From assembly GCA_011009095.1 (NCBI GenBank), contig VTPC01090626.1:12821-76820 (forward strand): a stretch of 64,000 bases of DNA, in the 5' to 3' direction. The notes under the pieces are model-generated. The model had not been told where the DNA came from. It made no database searches and worked only from the letters and a program-made list of their open reading frames with translations. Position numbers and translations under genes: made by a program. The DNA comes from Ignelater luminosus (taxonomy: Eukaryota > Arthropoda > Insecta > Coleoptera > Elateridae). The number at the start of each line of letters is the position of its first letter. Position 1 is the stretch's first letter. This document shows positions 61,579 through 64,000 of this stretch, one piece after another.

Positions 61579-64000
61579 TAGTCCCAATTTGAGCTTGATA
61601 AGGTATAGTTCCGCGGCGTTTGTTTGTCACATAGTTGGTAACTGTTTTTAACTACGTTTAAAAGATTCCAGGCTGTTCGGGTGATGTCAAGGTGTAAATT
61701 AGAGCAAACAAACTGTTAAACGTAATCTTTTATAAGGAGGCGATTAAAGTAGATCATGGGCGAACAACTTTGTCCTGACAAAATAGCGCATAACAATATA
61801 GAAAATACGGGTTTATTGTATAGGACGAACGTTAAAAAGCTGGGATATGCCACTTTGATTGCTATGGATGTTATCCGAGAGTTCAAAGAACGTTTGAGCA
61901 ATGAGAGAGCGTCGGAATCAAATCGTAAAACTAAATCGGCTGATCCGTAGCTAGTTAGAAAGATCAAGGCACGATCTACTAAGCCCCAATAAAAGGTCAA
62001 GAAGCAATCGGAATCTCAAACATATCAAATCAAGTTGACCTCTTTGTAAGATACTGAACAAAAGCAGCAGACGAAGACACAGATGAAGAAATTGTATAGA
62101 GTGTTTCACTGCAAAGGATCCCATGGCAATTCCGATGGAGAGCAGGTAGGAGTAAATCACCAAATTTCTAGAAAAGTACTTTTCTTTGCAAAGGGTCTGC
62201 ACGTGTCGTTGTAAATATGAATTTTTTATCGCAAAAAGCACAATAAGCTAAAATAGCTTTACAAGAAGAATTCTTTGACCGGATTTGACCTTAGCTCATT
62301 ACAGAAAAGACAGACGTGGTTAAAATGATTAATGAGAACTTGGATTTTCTCCTGAAGAAGACCAAACCTTTTCAACTGCCCTGAACTGAAGCTAATAGAA
62401 AAGGTGATTGTGAAACGGAAGCTCTTGAAGACACATGGGAAGGCCAAACAATTTGTATAGTTTAAAAACAAAGATTGGGGAAAGTAACCGATTAAGTCAA
62501 TGAGATTTGATGGAGATGGTAAATTTATAATTGTGTTGCCGGCGTGGTCTTGGGGTAATTAAAATTAAGTTATGTAATCTTTTCATACGTAATGTTCTAT
62601 GCAATAAATGCTATAAATAAAATACTCAAGAAGGTTTACTTAAGTTCTTCTAGACTGTACTCTCTAGGTTCGAAATCCCTTAGTAGCAGACTTATACCCA
62701 TTTGGTATATTAGTCTTAATTCGTTCAAGTTTATGACTCTTTTTCTTAATATGGTTTTTTATGTTTCCTATAGTTGTGTTTGTTGTTTTATATTCTTCGA
62801 TCTTTATGCTAACACAGGTTCTGAAGTCAAGGTATTGTAGTAAAAGTAAACTTCATAGTTGATATAAAGTATAAAAATGAAAATAAACAAATGCGTATTT
62901 AAGGGGACCAGGCCTGTGTAATGGCCTAGGGCCTGCTCTAATCCAAAATAGACACTGTCAGCAATCGTCTTTTGTTTTTTCTAACATTTTCTGGATGTTA
63001 GAAACGGGAGATCAACAGACATGGGATTTGGTCATTAGTAGTGGAAGACTAAAGAGTCAAGACTCTCCAAAGATCGAAGTATCGGGAATCGCTTTTGTTT
63101 TTGTTAAGTTGAACATTTTCGAATTTTTAAGTGACTTAAATCTTCAGCTTTCTTTAATCTTAGTTTACTGTAGATTGATTATGATTACATAGTATTACAA
63201 TATATTGTTTTCGAGATATCGTACGGCGATATCCCAAACAGATTCGAGATATTACATTTGTATATGAGGTTGATAGATATTGCCATTTTATTTGTTTGCA
63301 TTAGTTGATTATAATTATCTGCAACAACCAACACGCCAAAATGCTAAAATTGAACTTTTTAATCTTGCGCATATCTTGGATCTTGAAAGCTACTGGACCA
63401 ACTGTAATGTCATTTTCTAATATTGCCTACATATCCGGATTCTGCTTTGAATTTCGTTCTAAATGTATTTATTCAATATGGATTTATTATTTCATTTCGC
63501 TTTAAAACGCTCTCTAAGTTATTTATATTGTTAAAAGATATTTTTCTCAAGGTTCGCTAAGTTTTAATTATCATATGTAGGTGCCGCATTTTAGTACAGA
63601 ATTGTTATTGTAGACGTCTAAACATTTTTATGGTTTATCAATTTTATGTTCGTAAGAAAGGCTGGTTTACATCCGAAATATGAGGGTTAAAATCTTTCCA
63701 TGACTTATGGTTTTGGTCATGTTCAGTTTCATAATACAGTGTATGTCTGACTTTTGGTTTTCTTAAAACGTTTATGTGTTTAGCGTCTTTTCAGAAAGGG
63801 TTAGCCTGACCTCTTCGGCCGTAAGGCCCGCTCTATATTTTTGAATTCGTTGTTAATACAAAATTTACAGTTAGTTCGAAACTCTACGTTTTGTGGATTC
63901 TAGTGTTCTTCTGGAGGCTGGTCCTTGAGGTCGAGCGAGCAAGTTTTGATTGCTCAACAAACCAACTGAGACCCCTGGCTAATATCATCTATTCTTTTTG
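61579..64000. other. No confident gene
   Basis: A 64-codon ORF at 61756-61950 (MGEQLCPDKIAHNN...) continues after one stop with SLVRKIKARST-like sequence in frame, suggesting a decayed coding element, but I do not recognise it. A small palindromic GC patch (CAGGCC...GGCCTAGGGCCTG) lies at 62909-62936. The rest is AT-rich. Confidence 0.3.

Noticed and set aside
62640..62700. tRNA gene suggested by GGTTCGAAATCCC
   Set aside because: The T-arm-like word is present, but no acceptor stem, D-arm box A or anticodon arm can be built around it.
1..64000. CRISPR arrays, bacterial operons or a prokaryotic defence system
   Set aside because: No regularly spaced repeats or dense co-directional ORFs; gene density, introns and transposons are those of an insect-like nuclear genome.

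Overview
This is an AT-rich animal nuclear window with very low gene density and many decayed transposable elements. It carries four mariner (Tc1/mariner, DD34D) copies, hAT elements, decayed non-LTR retrotransposons, many short terminal-inverted-repeat elements and spliceosomal introns. The mariner types, hAT types and the abundant elements ending in TATACAGGGTG/CACCCTGTATA point to an insect, perhaps a beetle; that last step is inference. A 400-base assembly gap lies at 51720-52119.

Only two loci look like host genes, and both resemble p21/p27/dacapo-type cyclin-dependent kinase (CDK) inhibitors. The clear one is on the minus strand at 56716-57009. It is a 97-codon ORF with an RSLF cyclin-binding motif and a KWNFDF...PLEG...EWEWE CDK-inhibitory (CDI) domain. 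A strong splice acceptor and an in-frame stop lie just upstream of its ATG. The second, weaker one is on the plus strand. Exon 1 (12750-13131) carries KRALFG and ends at a consensus donor. A candidate last exon (31345-31379) begins after a consensus acceptor 18.2 kb away and continues the frame to a basic, PIP-box-like tail.

Layout. 1-12.5 kb: no recognised gene; a non-autonomous hAT-like element with a small minisatellite (2554-3190), a MITE (3220-3707) and a broken mariner (3840-5126). 12.6-31.7 kb: the candidate plus-strand gene, whose putative intron holds an irritans-type mariner (15979-17271), an element with ~300-bp inverted arms and a Cys-rich ORF remnant (23426-24997), and a non-LTR remnant (28985-30180). 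33.2-40.6 kb: a mariner with a full-length open frame (33199-34478), a reverse-transcriptase remnant (34580-35400), MITEs and a further mariner (38875-40190). 40.6-51.2 kb: mostly unrecognised AT-rich DNA with short elements. 51.3-54.4 kb: a hAT element around the gap, and the second, larger copy of the minisatellite-bearing element. 55.5-57.1 kb: a MITE, a microRNA-like hairpin and the CDI gene. 57.1-64 kb: little recognised, apart from a short element and a ~190-bp foldback repeat.

The most interesting signals are the two CDK-inhibitor-like loci in convergent orientation, the hairpin beside the minus-strand gene, the mariner whose open frame has lost the conserved WVPR motif through a 12-bp deletion between 5-bp repeats, and the dispersed element whose minisatellite differs from about 4 to about 18 units.
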